Source: Piper betle (taxonomy: Eukaryota > Streptophyta > Magnoliopsida > Piperales > Piperaceae). Taken from it: a stretch of DNA of 64,000 bases. The notes beneath the pieces were generated by a model. That model saw nothing but the letters and a program-made list of their open reading frames with translations. It had not been told where the DNA came from and did not search any database. This document shows positions 37,322-51,457 of this stretch, in pieces. Every line of letters begins with the position of its first letter. Within the stretch, counting starts at the first letter, position 1. The stretch lies in the NCBI GenBank assembly GCA_033002965.1, contig JAURVB010012674.1:1-64000 (forward strand), in the 5' to 3' direction. The position numbers and the translations under genes are program-made.

Positions 37322-38555
37322 ATGGCTGTCCAGGCACAGTACCCGGCCAACGCTTTCAGGTTGGGCACGCTGCCGCAGACGCTGCCCCTGCTTTTTTCTT
37401 TTTTTGCTCCCTGTTCTCTCGACGTCGTCTGTGCATGATGATGATGGTCTTTTTCAGCCGTTCATGGTAAATATAATGTCTCTCGTTGTTGCAGGGTTTG
37501 CAATGGCGGATTAGATGAGATCCAGATGCTACAGCAGAACTGGCAGGCCCTCTATCAAACTGATAATGATACTAATGTCAATGTCGCCGATGTTGCCTGC
37601 ACCGTCAATATGAGATCCTTTCCGGCCGACTTCTACAATGGTGAGTGATATTATTCTTTGTTCATGTTTTTTATTTTTTATATTGCGAGTAATTTGTTCC
37701 AATCAGCTGAAGTACGGTTATTGATGGTTGGTTGGCGTTGTCAGTGACAATGAATCATCAGCAGCAGCAGCAGCAGCCGATTATCAACGCCACCGTCTTC
37801 TCCGACCCCGAAAGCGACCTCACCGGCAACCTCTCCGGGCCCCAAAAGCGTGCCCGAATCAACCCTCCCCTCCCCTCCCCCTCCCGCACCACATTCGTTT
37901 CCCCGCGACCGCCGACAAGCCAGCGGCTACGTCCACCAGGGCCCGAGCATCAGCTGAGGCGCTGGCGCAGGACCTCGCCGGCTGCCTCCACCAACAGGGC
38001 CTCGAAATCGACGCGCTCGTCCGCCTCCACGGCGAGACGATGCTGGCCGGCCTTCAGGAATCCATGTGCCGGCAGTGGCGGGTCATGGCAGCTGCGGAGG
38101 CGGCAGCCGTGCAGCGCCTGCGGGAGAAGGAGGCCGAGCTAGAGGCCGCCAGCCGCCGCAACGCTGAGCTCGAGGAGAAGGTCCGGCAGCTCGCCGCCGA
38201 GAACCAGGTGTGGTACAGCGTCGCGAAGAACAACGATGCCGTCGTCGCTGGCCTGCGCGCCTCCCTCGACCAGCTCATCCACCAATCCGCTGCCGCCGCG
38301 GCATGCGACGAAGGGTACGGCGACAGCTCCGAGGTCGTCGCCGACGACGTACAGTCGTCGTGCCACGCCGGCGACGACTGCTCCGACGTGCCTCCGTTTA
38401 ACCAAACCTGCCGAGTCTGCGGCAAGAACGAAGTGTCGGTTCTTCTACTTCCATGCAGGCACCTCTGCATGTGTAAAGACTGTGAACCGACGACGGCGAC
38501 TTGCCCGGCGTGCCAGTCGGCGAAGGACGGCCGCGTCCAGATCTTCCTATCCTAG
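37322..38555 (+). CDS. BOI/BRG-type RING E3 ubiquitin ligase, apparent frameshift in exon 3
   Basis: Exons 37322-37359, 37495-37640 and 37745-38555. The start MAVQAQYP is the family N-terminus. The C-terminus has the BOI-type RING, CRVCGKNEVSVLLLPCRHLC then C-x2-C pairs ending VQIFLS, preceded by a coiled coil (about LREKEAELEAASRRNAELEE) and the WYSVAKNN segment. These are E3 ligases of the BOI/BRG group, known for roles in cell death and stress or gibberellin responses. Oddity: with the acceptor at 37744 the reading frame enters a GC3-rich frame (VTMNHQQ, then DPESDLTGNLSGPQKRAR), but the RING lies one base out of phase. The switch falls in a C-rich tract at about 37862-37890 and looks like one missing base. 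Alternatively, splicing 17 bases later in the CAG run (acceptor ending 37761) enters the RING frame directly. Confidence 0.85.
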
Positions 38556-41500
38556 CCATGGCGGAGCGCCATCTCCAATCGGATCCCAAGCTTTGCCCGT
38601 TAACCGGATTGTAATTCTCATAATTTTTTCCCTCAAAAAGACAAGAATTTTTTTAATTACTGTAAAAAGTCGGAACACCGTGACCTTACATACAACTCGA
38701 AATCGGATATAGTTTTGGTGATTTCTGCTGCTCTACCATAAATTGATGATATGCTTGGTTAAAATTGGGTTTTGTTTTTGTTTTTTATTTTTAGGCTTCG
38801 AAAAAAAATTAGGTGGAGAGACATTTGATGTTGGGTGGACGGAGGGCAAGGGGAAAAAAAGGAGAAGAGGTTATCTTTATTTGCCTATTCATTTATGGCA
38901 GGAAAAGCGGGGCTTGGGAGTAAAACAAATAGATGAATAGAGACGGAATTCATCCGATTCATGCGAATTGGCCTTTGATGGTGATATGTATCTGTCTATC
39001 TATATCTTGGTCAGTTTTATTTATTTAAAATTTAATGACAATTAGCGTCCGTATATATTAATTTCACCATAGCTCACGTCCAAGCTTAAAGTGATTGATG
39101 CTCTTGACCTAGAAACCATAATTTATAAAATCCACTGTCATGTACATTGATATAGCTTGTTAATTAGTTGTTACATTACTCCAAGGGAAAAGGGGCGTTG
39201 TTTTATTATTAGTTGATGTTCTTTGCTACTTTGTTGATCAGTTATTTAGGCGAAGTCAGCTTTTATCTGCAAATGTGCGGGATGTAGGTATTGAATTATT
39301 GGTATCCGTTGTTCTCAGCTTTTTTGATTCCACATTTTCACCGTTTCGTTGTATCTTTAGTAGTACTAATGGGTAGCAATCTCCTTTTGTAACTTTTTTT
39401 AAAAAAGTTTTCACATTGAAGGTGGGTGGATACATAACGGGCATATGATGCAGACCCATCGGTCCTCATGCCTGTCTTTACCATGAAATTTGCGGTAACT
39501 CTCTTTACTCTTCTCTTTTATTTTTTCCGCCATCTCTAAATGTATCAGCTAGGCCGCCTTGGTCAAATTTGGTTTGTTAATCCGGCCCTACTTTGCTCAT
39601 GCACCTTCTTCAATCACAAATTACCAGGCCAATCTCTTTTTTTATTATTATTATTTCATTTCACTGGGTAATGGAAAGAGGGTAACGGGAGTTTTGATGT
39701 GGGGACTGTAGGACGGTAGGACTAAGATGGCTTTGGGGGAAAGTAGCCATGTCCTTTCATGTGTTTGTGGAAAAAGATGACCGCAAACAATATTACTTTG
39801 TCTTTTTTCATAGTAATCATCACGCGTATAGTTTTTAGCAGCATTGGATGAACAGTGGAGTCATTGCCCCGCCTTCCTCTTGGCTCTTGGATGTATCAGA
39901 TTCTTGGAGAAAGAAACAAAGTAGCATAGTTGGAGTGCTTGACAATTTTTTTGAGTACCATACACCTCCTACTGTCTGTTATCTTTCTCCAATACACATG
40001 AACACATGACGAACACCCAGTCTAACTTTAATGGCCCGAGTTGTCCGGTAAAAGGACCAACACCACTGTCATCTTAATAACTCGAAGAAAGATCTTACCA
40101 TCTTTTGCTTTCAATATGTGTACTCGCAAGGAGATGGGGGTGTGATACAACACTGTACATGACAGTCGTACATCATGTCGATTGAGGCCAATGGTTTGTT
40201 ATTATTTTATATAGAGCGTTCCAATGTAATCCCTGGGACTCTTATTTGTTTTCAATCTAAATACCTGTTCAACAAAGCACTCGTGCCTTGTGATGCATCT
40301 TCCTTGTAATTTGTTTAGTGAGTTCCAACATAAGCGAAAGTGACCGCAGGACTTATCTATTGCAGCAAGATGCTCTGGCATGGGCAGTGGACATATGTGG
40401 GCATTTCTTGATTTAATTCTTAAATGGGTACCTCTGCAAACGATCATATGGGATGGTAAATGCCTCGGGGAAGCTTGCAAAGGGGTGGAGACAAGCACTT
40501 GAAGTGGGGAGGAGTGGTGGCATCTGTGCATGGGAATAGTGAGGAGCAATGACATAGACAAGGTGTAACAGGATATTTGAGTGGGGACGAGCGGCTTTAT
40601 TCTTTCGCTTGCTGGCTTTCAGACTGTGCTGTGTGCAAGGCGGTGGGGCTCTCATCCATTTGGCAGAGGTTGCTTGCCTGTGTGAAGATATCGGTTGACT
40701 TGTCTGCCTCTGGCTTACATTTTGTATGTTGGCTTTTCATCGGCGAGGGGACTGTGAGCTTCCTTATAATTTAAGGAGAAATTATGCTCAGAGAGGCCAC
40801 GAAGGTGAAAGCCGCTAAGATAAATATATGGACGAAAAGTCTCCTCTCACACAACCTTACAATGCATTCCTTGCATAGAACAAACCACCTTGCCATTTAA
40901 GTAAGGATTATATTTGTTATCTTTGAACGACATTAACGTTTGCTTGTATTGGAATGTGAGATGTCCTCATCTCTCACCCACTTTCGAGGGGTAAGGATAC
41001 TGGCTGGCACCTGTTGCTACTGTGGATGGGGGATGCCTTGTCCATGCTTTGGAGCCACTTTCCTTTAGTGATGGAGATGCCTTGTTTCACCACCTTTGTG
41101 TTTATATAATATATACTATAATTTTACTCCTTTTACTTTTTGGCCATCTGGGAATCAGTAATTTATTCCTGTTTGGGGATGTATGATTTCCATCTTGACT
41201 TGGCATTGCAGTTGAACTGGGGAGGTGCTGATACCCACGAGAGGGGTGGTCCACCTCCTCCCAAATAGTGATCAAGTCTGATGGAGCTTTCGTAAAGTTG
41301 GAAAAGGGGATGGTGTTTGCAAACAACCATTATTTCCATGGCATCACCATCTCCAATGCTTTTTCTTCTTCTTCTTCTTTTGTAAACCTAAACATGCATT
41401 ATTCAGAACTGATCAAGTCGGTGAATGATTCAAGGTGAAGTTGGACCAAATTTGCAGAATCTACCGTATAGAATAGAAAAGTTTTAGGACATATAGAAAG

Positions 41501-44500
41501 TAGGACAGGAAAGATGACATTTCAATTCACAATTTTGTTGGGCACCCGGCTGATTCGCCATGTGGGGGTTGGTTCCCAATGAACCAAGCCATAACCTGAT
41601 TGTATTATACATCATTTCTTCTGTAGAATCTGGCTTAGTTAGGTTTAAATTTCTTTCTCTTGTCCTCTTTTATTTATCTAAAAAAAAATTGCAAGCCATT
41701 CTTTAAGAGCCAAGTGTCTTTGAAAAGCTCAAAGGCCAAATGGTTGGGAGTGGGAGGGGATTAATGGTGACAGGTTACATAAAAATAAGCAACATGGCAG
41801 TTATTGAGTAGGAAATGGAGTATCTTCTTGGGAGGCAAGAGGGGGACTTTTGTCCCCACTTCCATACCCCCTCTACTATTTATTATTACATTAAAAAAGA
41901 TGTATTCAAAGCCAGTGAATATGATGGCACACTTTGCCCCTTCCTTCCCTTTACTTGAAATCATGTCTGCAACATCTCAATCAACTTGAAACCTCCAAAT
42001 GCCTACCCCAGCTGCCAGGTTTATGTATTCTGTCATTGATAAATCCCCGAGACCAGAGGTGAGGTCCCCGTACTTTGAGAAATTCCAATGGGCAGGAGAA
42101 TCCTAGTTAATAAGGATTGTGTGATGCTTATAAATCAATCCCTACTTCTACTCTCTTATATAATTCACCCATGTAACGGTCAAGCACGGCAACCCGATTC
42201 CCATGTCTGATGTAAAGCACACGTCTATTTGTTTGACATCTTTTGTTGGGTGGCTCAATCTTGATTACATCAAGACCTAACCACCTTATTCAATTGATGG
42301 ATCCCCAAAGATGTGTAACACATTAAAAGCCTATAACGCTGGACCTTTTTTCTTGCTTTGGGTGGGTGGTCTCCTCAAAATGCAGAGTCTCTGCCCCCCA
42401 ACAGTCCATCTCAGAGCCCCACCCCCAACTTAATTCCCCCTCCTATTCGGTATAATCTGCTTTCCCCTTCAATAGCCCCACAATATTGTCTGATTTATAT
42501 CCGGTGCATTTCACACAAGGAAATCAACTTATTAGCACCCTATCTATCCTCCTTTTCATCTGAATTTCATTGTCCCAATCCATATTGTCAAGCGCTATTG
42601 ACAATTGCTTTCCAATTAACTGGAGGGGGGGGGGCAATGACCTTTCGATATGAATATATTCTCTTACCAATTATCACCACTACGTTTGCCCCCCTGGATG
42701 CATTTGCCGACTTAATTGTAAAATATTTGTGGAAGCAGTTCTTAATCAGATCATGTGAGGATGGACAATGAATCACCAACTCCTTAATGTTAATGTCACG
42801 GCCACTACACATATATAGTCATTTATTTACATATTGCCTACTTGGACAAATCTCTAATCAGAAAACGCTACAAGTGATGAATTACATAACAAAGGATTAA
42901 TTAAAGGGAGTGGCAGCTGAGAAGTAGTAAAACAAAACGGTATGTTGAAGGTACTGTTACTGCTCCATTTTCCAACTCCAATGCATACAATGCATTTAAA
43001 ATAAAGTAGAATCAAGATTTGTCCAAAGTGAGGATAATCTTTCCCATCCCCAAGATTGAACGCATCACTTAAGGACACAATTATATTCCCCAAAGGCACC
43101 GTGTGCGTTTGTGGGTGGCAACACAAACAGAGGACGTTGATTATTGATTAGGAGGGTGATACTATCAAGACTTGAGATTTGTTTTAACTTTAATCAATCA
43201 CCAAGTGGGGCGTATACATTAATATTTTGGCCCAAACATGGGAAATCAGAGTAGACAAGATCCGCATGAATTTGGACGACAAGGGATGGGTGCAAGTGCA
43301 CTAATTGTGCTTTGGAAAAGCTGCTAATTATCTGTCTTATAAGTTATAATCAACCAAAGACGCATAAAAAGCTTCGAGGGCGGCCGAGAGAGAAAGAGTG
43401 ATTGCACAAAAAGGCACCCAACGCGAAGGTTGGCAATGAAGATAGACACATGGTTAGGCTGTGTGCCGTTCATTTACACTGCTTAAGTGCCCCACTAAAG
43501 GACTAGCTTTTGACTTAATAATCATTCTTATGAAGCATCATTTGGCATGTTCTTCAAGTCGTTCTCCCTCTCCATAATTCAATCTGACTTGGGACAAACT
43601 TTTTTTAATCTGATCCCTTCTAATTCACTGCAATTCATGCAAGTATGCAACCTTTTTCTTTGTGAATATTTTGTTAAAAAAAAAGAAAGTGGAAGATACA
43701 AGGTTTTGAGTTTGTCAAGTCCGAATCATATGGGTTATGATGGAGGCCACCCATATTTGAGAATTCAATGTAGATGTATCTTTGTAGATCGATGTCCACC
43801 ATTGCGGTTGGTGATTTGGTCCAATTTCAACTGCTGGAAGCCTATTGATTTTGAAGTCTAGTCACAGGGGACATGGCCACGGAACAGAGATTAGCACTGT
43901 AATTGGCATTCAATTTTCTCTTTCTCTATTTGGGTGGACTAATTGGGCCAGGCTGTTTAAAATAAGTCTTCTTCTATTGCCCGATTGACTCGGCAACCCA
44001 TCCAACGCTCCCAAGTCCCACACACGCTTTGATGACCCAACCTCCATTCACAAGGATGACATGAACTTTCATAAAAGAGGTAGAGAGACTTGTTTTCGGC
44101 GAAAGAGGGTCTGCTTATATTATAAATATAAGTCAACATGTTCCTTTCACTTTTAATTTTAACGAGATGTTTGATATGTCTACCTAAGTGGCTCGTGTTA
44201 TATTACAAAAGGGTGATTAGTGATTACTGATTAGATAACGTAGCTTGAGTACTGATCAGACCAACGTATTGCAACGTCGTATTATACGAACCCTGTGCAA
44301 GCGAAGTTAATGCAAAAATGATGGTAGATTGGTAGTACATGGCTGTTGTGTCAGAAAAAGATGAACTTGTTGTGGAACAACCATGTACAAATTTTGGGTA
44401 GAAGCCAAAGTAGATCAAACTTGGGGAGAAGTGTTGTGTGGTTGCACATGACTTGGCTCCCACATGAATTATGCAAGCGCATGGACCAGAGGATTTTGCG

Positions 44501-44916
44501 TGACTTGTGTTCAATGGCCGTATTTGATCTTGTCAGGTTTCTTGTATATGATGGGCCCTTGAAATGAGCAGTTCTAACTACCGCAGGCATGAAGCATGTG
44601 ATATTAGATGAAGGAAGGACCAATCTTTTAAATCGTTCAATATCTTGTTATTGATTTCACCGGCCAATGTGTTGTACATGTGTTGATTGGCTATGTGGCT
44701 GGCTCTTTGTCAGTTTCATGAGTTAACTCACATCAACGTAAGAGAGATTTCATCTTTACAATAATTTGCACTACGTACAGTGCTTATTGCATGAAGTTCA
44801 TCAAAAGAACTTTACACCAAAAAGTTCGGCTACCCATTACAAATTTGAGAACAGGGAATAAGGACTAATTAGCACAAAAAATTTGAGATTGTGGACGGTG
44901 GTGGTTGATTTCTTTC
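38556..44916. other. Gene-free intergenic region, 6.4 kb
   Basis: After the RING gene's 3' flank the sequence has mixed composition with many short open frames on both strands, none with a recognisable domain, codon bias or splice structure. A CTT microsatellite lies near 41364-41380. No tRNA, rRNA, terminal repeats or clear hairpin gene seen. Confidence 0.45.
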
Positions 44917-47695
<2,779 letters not shown>

Positions 47696-49284
47696 GGAAA
47701 AGGAGGAGGGTGAGCTGCAGCAGCAGCAAAGAAGGGTAGAGCGCCGACGATAGAGTGGAGGGAAAGGAAATACAAAGGATGTTCAAGCGAGAGGATGAGG
47801 CTGTGGATAGCCTCACGTTTAATGAATGGCTCTTACCATCCCCAATTTGTGACCACTCTTATTAGTCCCAATCCCAGCCCATGCACTGGTGCACACTGCC
47901 AATTCCTTGACCTATAATAGAACCACCACTGCTTATTTCTATGACCATCGAACCTATTTATTAGTACAAGTATATGATTGAGACCCATTTACAAGCAAGG
48001 GCTGCGAGGTTCGATGCGAGCATTACTTCACTATCATTATAACATAAAAATTAGAACTACAATAAGAAAGATTGGATCTTTAATATAGCAGAGCCAATAT
48101 CAGTGCATGGAGCAAAGATTCTTTTGATTGGTTCTGGAAACTCTATAATCAGGTCAAGTAATGACCTTTGTGGTGGTAATTCTACTTGGTGTAAACTGTA
48201 AATTAAGTAAGCTCTACTTTCAACTTCTGAAAGTTGCTAAAAGTTGATCTCGGGTGTAATCGATTTGCTTTTCCCTGCGTGCCAATTGAGCTACAGACAA
48301 TCCATATAGCTCATGCACAATCCATGCTGGGTAAATTCTTTAGATACTTGCATATACTTTCGATGAGATTTTGGAGTCTTTGGCCTAGCATGAACGTCCG
48401 AATAACAATATTGGTGTCGTCGTACAAAAATTTCGAGATCAAAATTTAGCATTAGCATCTATTGTAAACAATACAGAGCTAGACATATCAGGATGGCCTC
48501 CTCAACTTCATTTGCGAATTGAAAACCAGTGGTTCTCTTGATTGTCACTTATCTTCACTAAGCAATAAGAAAATTGCTTGCAAGCAACCATTTATATTAG
48601 TTTGCTGTAATTGTAGGAGGACTACAACCTCATCTTATAGATAGTAGATCTCACCATCCGATTCATCGATCTCCACAAAACAAATAAAGATATGCATATG
48701 ATGAAGTTGACATTGACAAAAATGAAATTTTCGGCAAATCGCCCACGAGACAATGTATCAGTGAATGGTGAGGGAGAGATGATAACAAGGTTCATATCGA
48801 TTCCAGCTTGTTATTTGACAAAACAATATTGGCCAAGTTTTTGAGACTGCAAGTCACAGCCATATTCAATCAGATCTCCCTTAACACCATTCACAAAACA
48901 TAGCCACAATAGCATAGGTCACTTGCACAAATTCACTTATCAAGTGGCTTCAATTTTAGATAGTTCAAACATATGAAATGTAAAAATCATCAAGTTATTT
49001 CCAACAATAGTTTTCACCATGGTTGCCAAAGACATCGAAAAAAATCAATTTTAATAGAAAAAAATCAATTTAAAATAAAAAGAAGCCATTAAAATTTGAA
49101 CCTATACAGACAAAATATCATAGGGATATGAACAAATGCAGACTAATAGAACAATTGAATTGTCAAATCTATCTAGAAATAAGTGGAGATGAACCTCATA
49201 AGCTGAAGAACTTCCGTATGGTTATTAAGCCTTTCCATCGGACTGTCTATACTTGGAACCTTTGCTCACTTCCAGTATGCATGT
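47696..49284. other. GAPA upstream region and spacer to the PPR gene
   Basis: Carries the GAPA promoter (minus) and spacer, without a gene. Everything here has a diverged counterpart at 51370-52647 and 55999-56300. A short ORF at 48234-48449 is not preserved as a protein in the other copy. Confidence 0.6.
47832..47837 (-). promoter_or_regulatory. Altered I-box position in the GAPA promoter (GGTAAG)
   Basis: On minus the sequence is GGATGGTAAGAGCC, about 140 bases upstream of the GAPA start codon. The duplicate copy has GATAAG, the I-box core of light-regulated plant promoters, at the same place. In the expressed copy the core is changed by one base. Confidence 0.4.
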
Positions 49285-50493
49285 TCAGTAGTTCCAAAAG
49301 ATTTGGTTGGCCCGGTAAGTTTTCTTTAAATACTGTCGTATCAACATTGCATATGTACATTGTTTTTGCCCTCGAAGCTCCAAAAGAGGTTCTGAACTAG
49401 AATGGAAATCTCCCTTGCCAAAAACCTCAAACACGATTGGATCAGTTAAGACAACAGAATGTTGATGAATATCCATTTTGTCTAAAGCAAAAGATAAGTT
49501 CCGTCCAAGTTTCCTGTCAATGTACGCATCCACAATACAGCCATACGTCACAAGATCAGGCTTGACCACGAGATGCCTCATATGCTCGATACTCAAATGA
49601 AGATCCCAAAACATGGCCATTCTTGAAAAGGCCAGAGATCTAATGTTGAAAGTAGTAAGATCAGGGGAAAATCCAGATTCCAACATACTCAAAAATTCTC
49701 TTTGCAGGCTCTTCATTCTGAAGTTAGCAGCATAAGAAAGCAACAAAAGATTCCAGAGGGTGCACCCACAATTCCTCCTACCTAGACCAACATCTCTTAA
49801 GAATTCACCAAGTTTATAGAAACTTCTCCTTCTTATATAAGCAAGTGCCATAGCTGTGATCACTTCTTTCTCAATGAGGAGCCTGGATTTCTTTAGTCGA
49901 AAATAAGCTATTTCCATATCCCTTAGAGACCCAAACATAGAATAGTATTTGACAAATGCATTGCCAGCAGCAGAATCAACCATAAGGCCACTTGAAACCA
50001 TAACCTTCAAGACAGTTTCCATCAATTCGAGCTGCCCAAAATTTCCAAAACAATTCATCGCCAACGGATAAACCTCAGAAGACAAGTCTGGATGTCTAGT
50101 GGTCACTTCAACCACAAGTTGTTTTATATCACCAAACCGCCCCATCCTTCCATACGCATTCATAAGACTAGAAATTACATCAATATCTGGAACGTCTGAG
50201 CTATTTATAATCACATCCCATATCTCACGAGATTCAGCAAAAAGACCATTATATGCACAAGAAAGCATCATAGTGGCCAGTGTGTCGTCACACCTAGTCA
50301 CACAACCTGCAGAAGAAGTAACCAGAGTGGATGCCACTCTGTCACAGCAATCGGCAACATTTCTGGCAGCAAGATTTGGAATGGAAGAACTCTGAGCCAT
50401 CTCCAATTGCTGCAGAAATGAGGTTTTGCAATCTTTCCATCCACACCGAAGTTGGTAATTGGATATTCTTACGAAAGACATTACACAAGCCAT
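49285..50493 (-). CDS. P-class pentatricopeptide repeat protein
   Basis: Intronless frame of 402 residues, starting at the first ATG after an upstream in-frame stretch. Helical 35-residue PPR units are visible, for example TLATMMLSCAYNGLFAESRE, DVISSLMNAYGRMGRFGD, then NAFVKYYSMFGSLRDMEIAY and LVTYGCIVDAYIDRKLG. There is no E or DYW extension, so it is P class, a group whose members bind organelle RNA in splicing, stability or translation. It resembles, from memory, the small family around Arabidopsis At3g42630. The N-terminus (MACVMSFVRISNYQLRC) is not an obvious plastid transit peptide. A truncated GAPA promoter plus transit-peptide fragment lies about 580 bases upstream on the same strand. 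A decayed duplicate is at 56301-57358. Confidence 0.85.
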   Translation of the reverse strand: MACVMSFVRISNYQLRCGWKDCKTSFLQQLEMAQSSSIPNLAARNVADCCDRVASTLVTSSAGCVTRCDDTLATMMLSCAYNGLFAESREIWDVIINSSDVPDIDVISSLMNAYGRMGRFGDIKQLVVEVTTRHPDLSSEVYPLAMNCFGNFGQLELMETVLKVMVSSGLMVDSAAGNAFVKYYSMFGSLRDMEIAYFRLKKSRLLIEKEVITAMALAYIRRRSFYKLGEFLRDVGLGRRNCGCTLWNLLLLSYAANFRMKSLQREFLSMLESGFSPDLTTFNIRSLAFSRMAMFWDLHLSIEHMRHLVVKPDLVTYGCIVDAYIDRKLGRNLSFALDKMDIHQHSVVLTDPIVFEVFGKGDFHSSSEPLLELRGQKQCTYAMLIRQYLKKTYRANQIFWNY

Positions 50494-51075
50494 GGCAATG
50501 CAATATATATATCTTAAAGACAAGCAGACAATCTCACAAATAAGAATCCCACAATATATCTTGTAAGTGTGATATTTTTTTAGTAAAACAAACTTGTCAT
50601 TAGTAAGCCATAAACTAAGTCATTAGTAAACCATTTGCACGCTGACTATTTGTGCTCATTCAACCGGAAGGCATCAGTAACACAGTTCGATTATATCTAT
50701 TATATTTGATATGATAAGAGTAGTCTCTTATGACGACCGTTGAATGAAGATTGAACTCGGTACACACACTTTACATGAATTAATATGTGTGATTATTGCT
50801 CCTCAATTTATAATAGAACTTCAAATGAATAATAGAACTTAAAATAAGCTCTGCAATTAGAATTACAGTTGCAGAAATCTGAAATGGTAAATGATATTTT
50901 ATGAGTAGGTCGTTAGTCTTATTAGTTTGAGTTAGTTATTTTTACTAAAAATAATAGTAAAAAACCAACTTTAATTTCCTGTAAGTTGTAACTGTCACAA
51001 AATTATAAAATTTACTAATTTCATCACCAAAAATATACCATTAACTATAAAAACAAAATGCTAGCCATTAATTAC

Positions 51076-51369
51076 CGCGGAGATTTGCAAGCCAATGACG
51101 GAGAAGAAGTCATCGGAAGCCTTCTTCCCGAACGGAAGGGAGGTAGTTGAGCTCCTGAGGCCCGAGAAGTCCGAGAACCCCCTCCCATTTGCCTGTAGAT
51201 CATTAAACCATCAACAACACTTCCATAATTCCATGACACAACAATTATAGTTAGTCGTTGAGAGATGAAACGTACGAAGGAAAAGAAAAGTTGTTTAGGA
51301 CGTCAGAAGGGAGATCAAATGAGTAACCTGGAGAGAGGAGTTGGCTACGGAAAGGGCAGCCGAAGCCAT
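51076..51369 (-). pseudogene. Truncated GAPA: promoter, exon 1 and exon 2 only
   Basis: Exons 51369-51328 (MASAALSVANSSLQ) and 51192-51076 (ANGRGFSDFSGLRSS onwards, 39 residues) match the transit-peptide exons of GAPA with a few substitutions. Start codon, both reading frames, intron 1 and the intron 2 donor (GTAATTAATGG) are all intact. Intron 2 is cut after about 500 bases at 50574, and no catalytic exon follows. It cannot make GAPDH. Because it lies upstream of and on the same strand as the intact PPR gene, its promoter and transit peptide could still be used. Intactness after duplication could also simply mean it is young. Confidence 0.9.
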
Positions 51370-51451
51370 GGAAAAGGAGGGAAAGCAGCACCAGCAGTGT
51401 AGCAGCAAAGAAGATGAGGCTGTGGATAGCCCTCTCGTTCAATGAATGGCT

Positions 51452-51457
51452 CTTATC
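51452..51457 (-). promoter_or_regulatory. I-box-like GATAAG in the duplicated GAPA promoter
   Basis: On minus the sequence is GGGATGATAAGAGCC, about 85 bases upstream of the exon 1 ATG of the truncated copy. GATAAG is the core of the I-box found in light-responsive promoters of photosynthesis genes. The equivalent site of the full gene reads GGTAAG. Confidence 0.4.

Noticed and set aside
38054..38470. Minus-strand frames of 88 and 138 codons
   Set aside because: Antisense shadows of the RING gene's GC-rich third exon.
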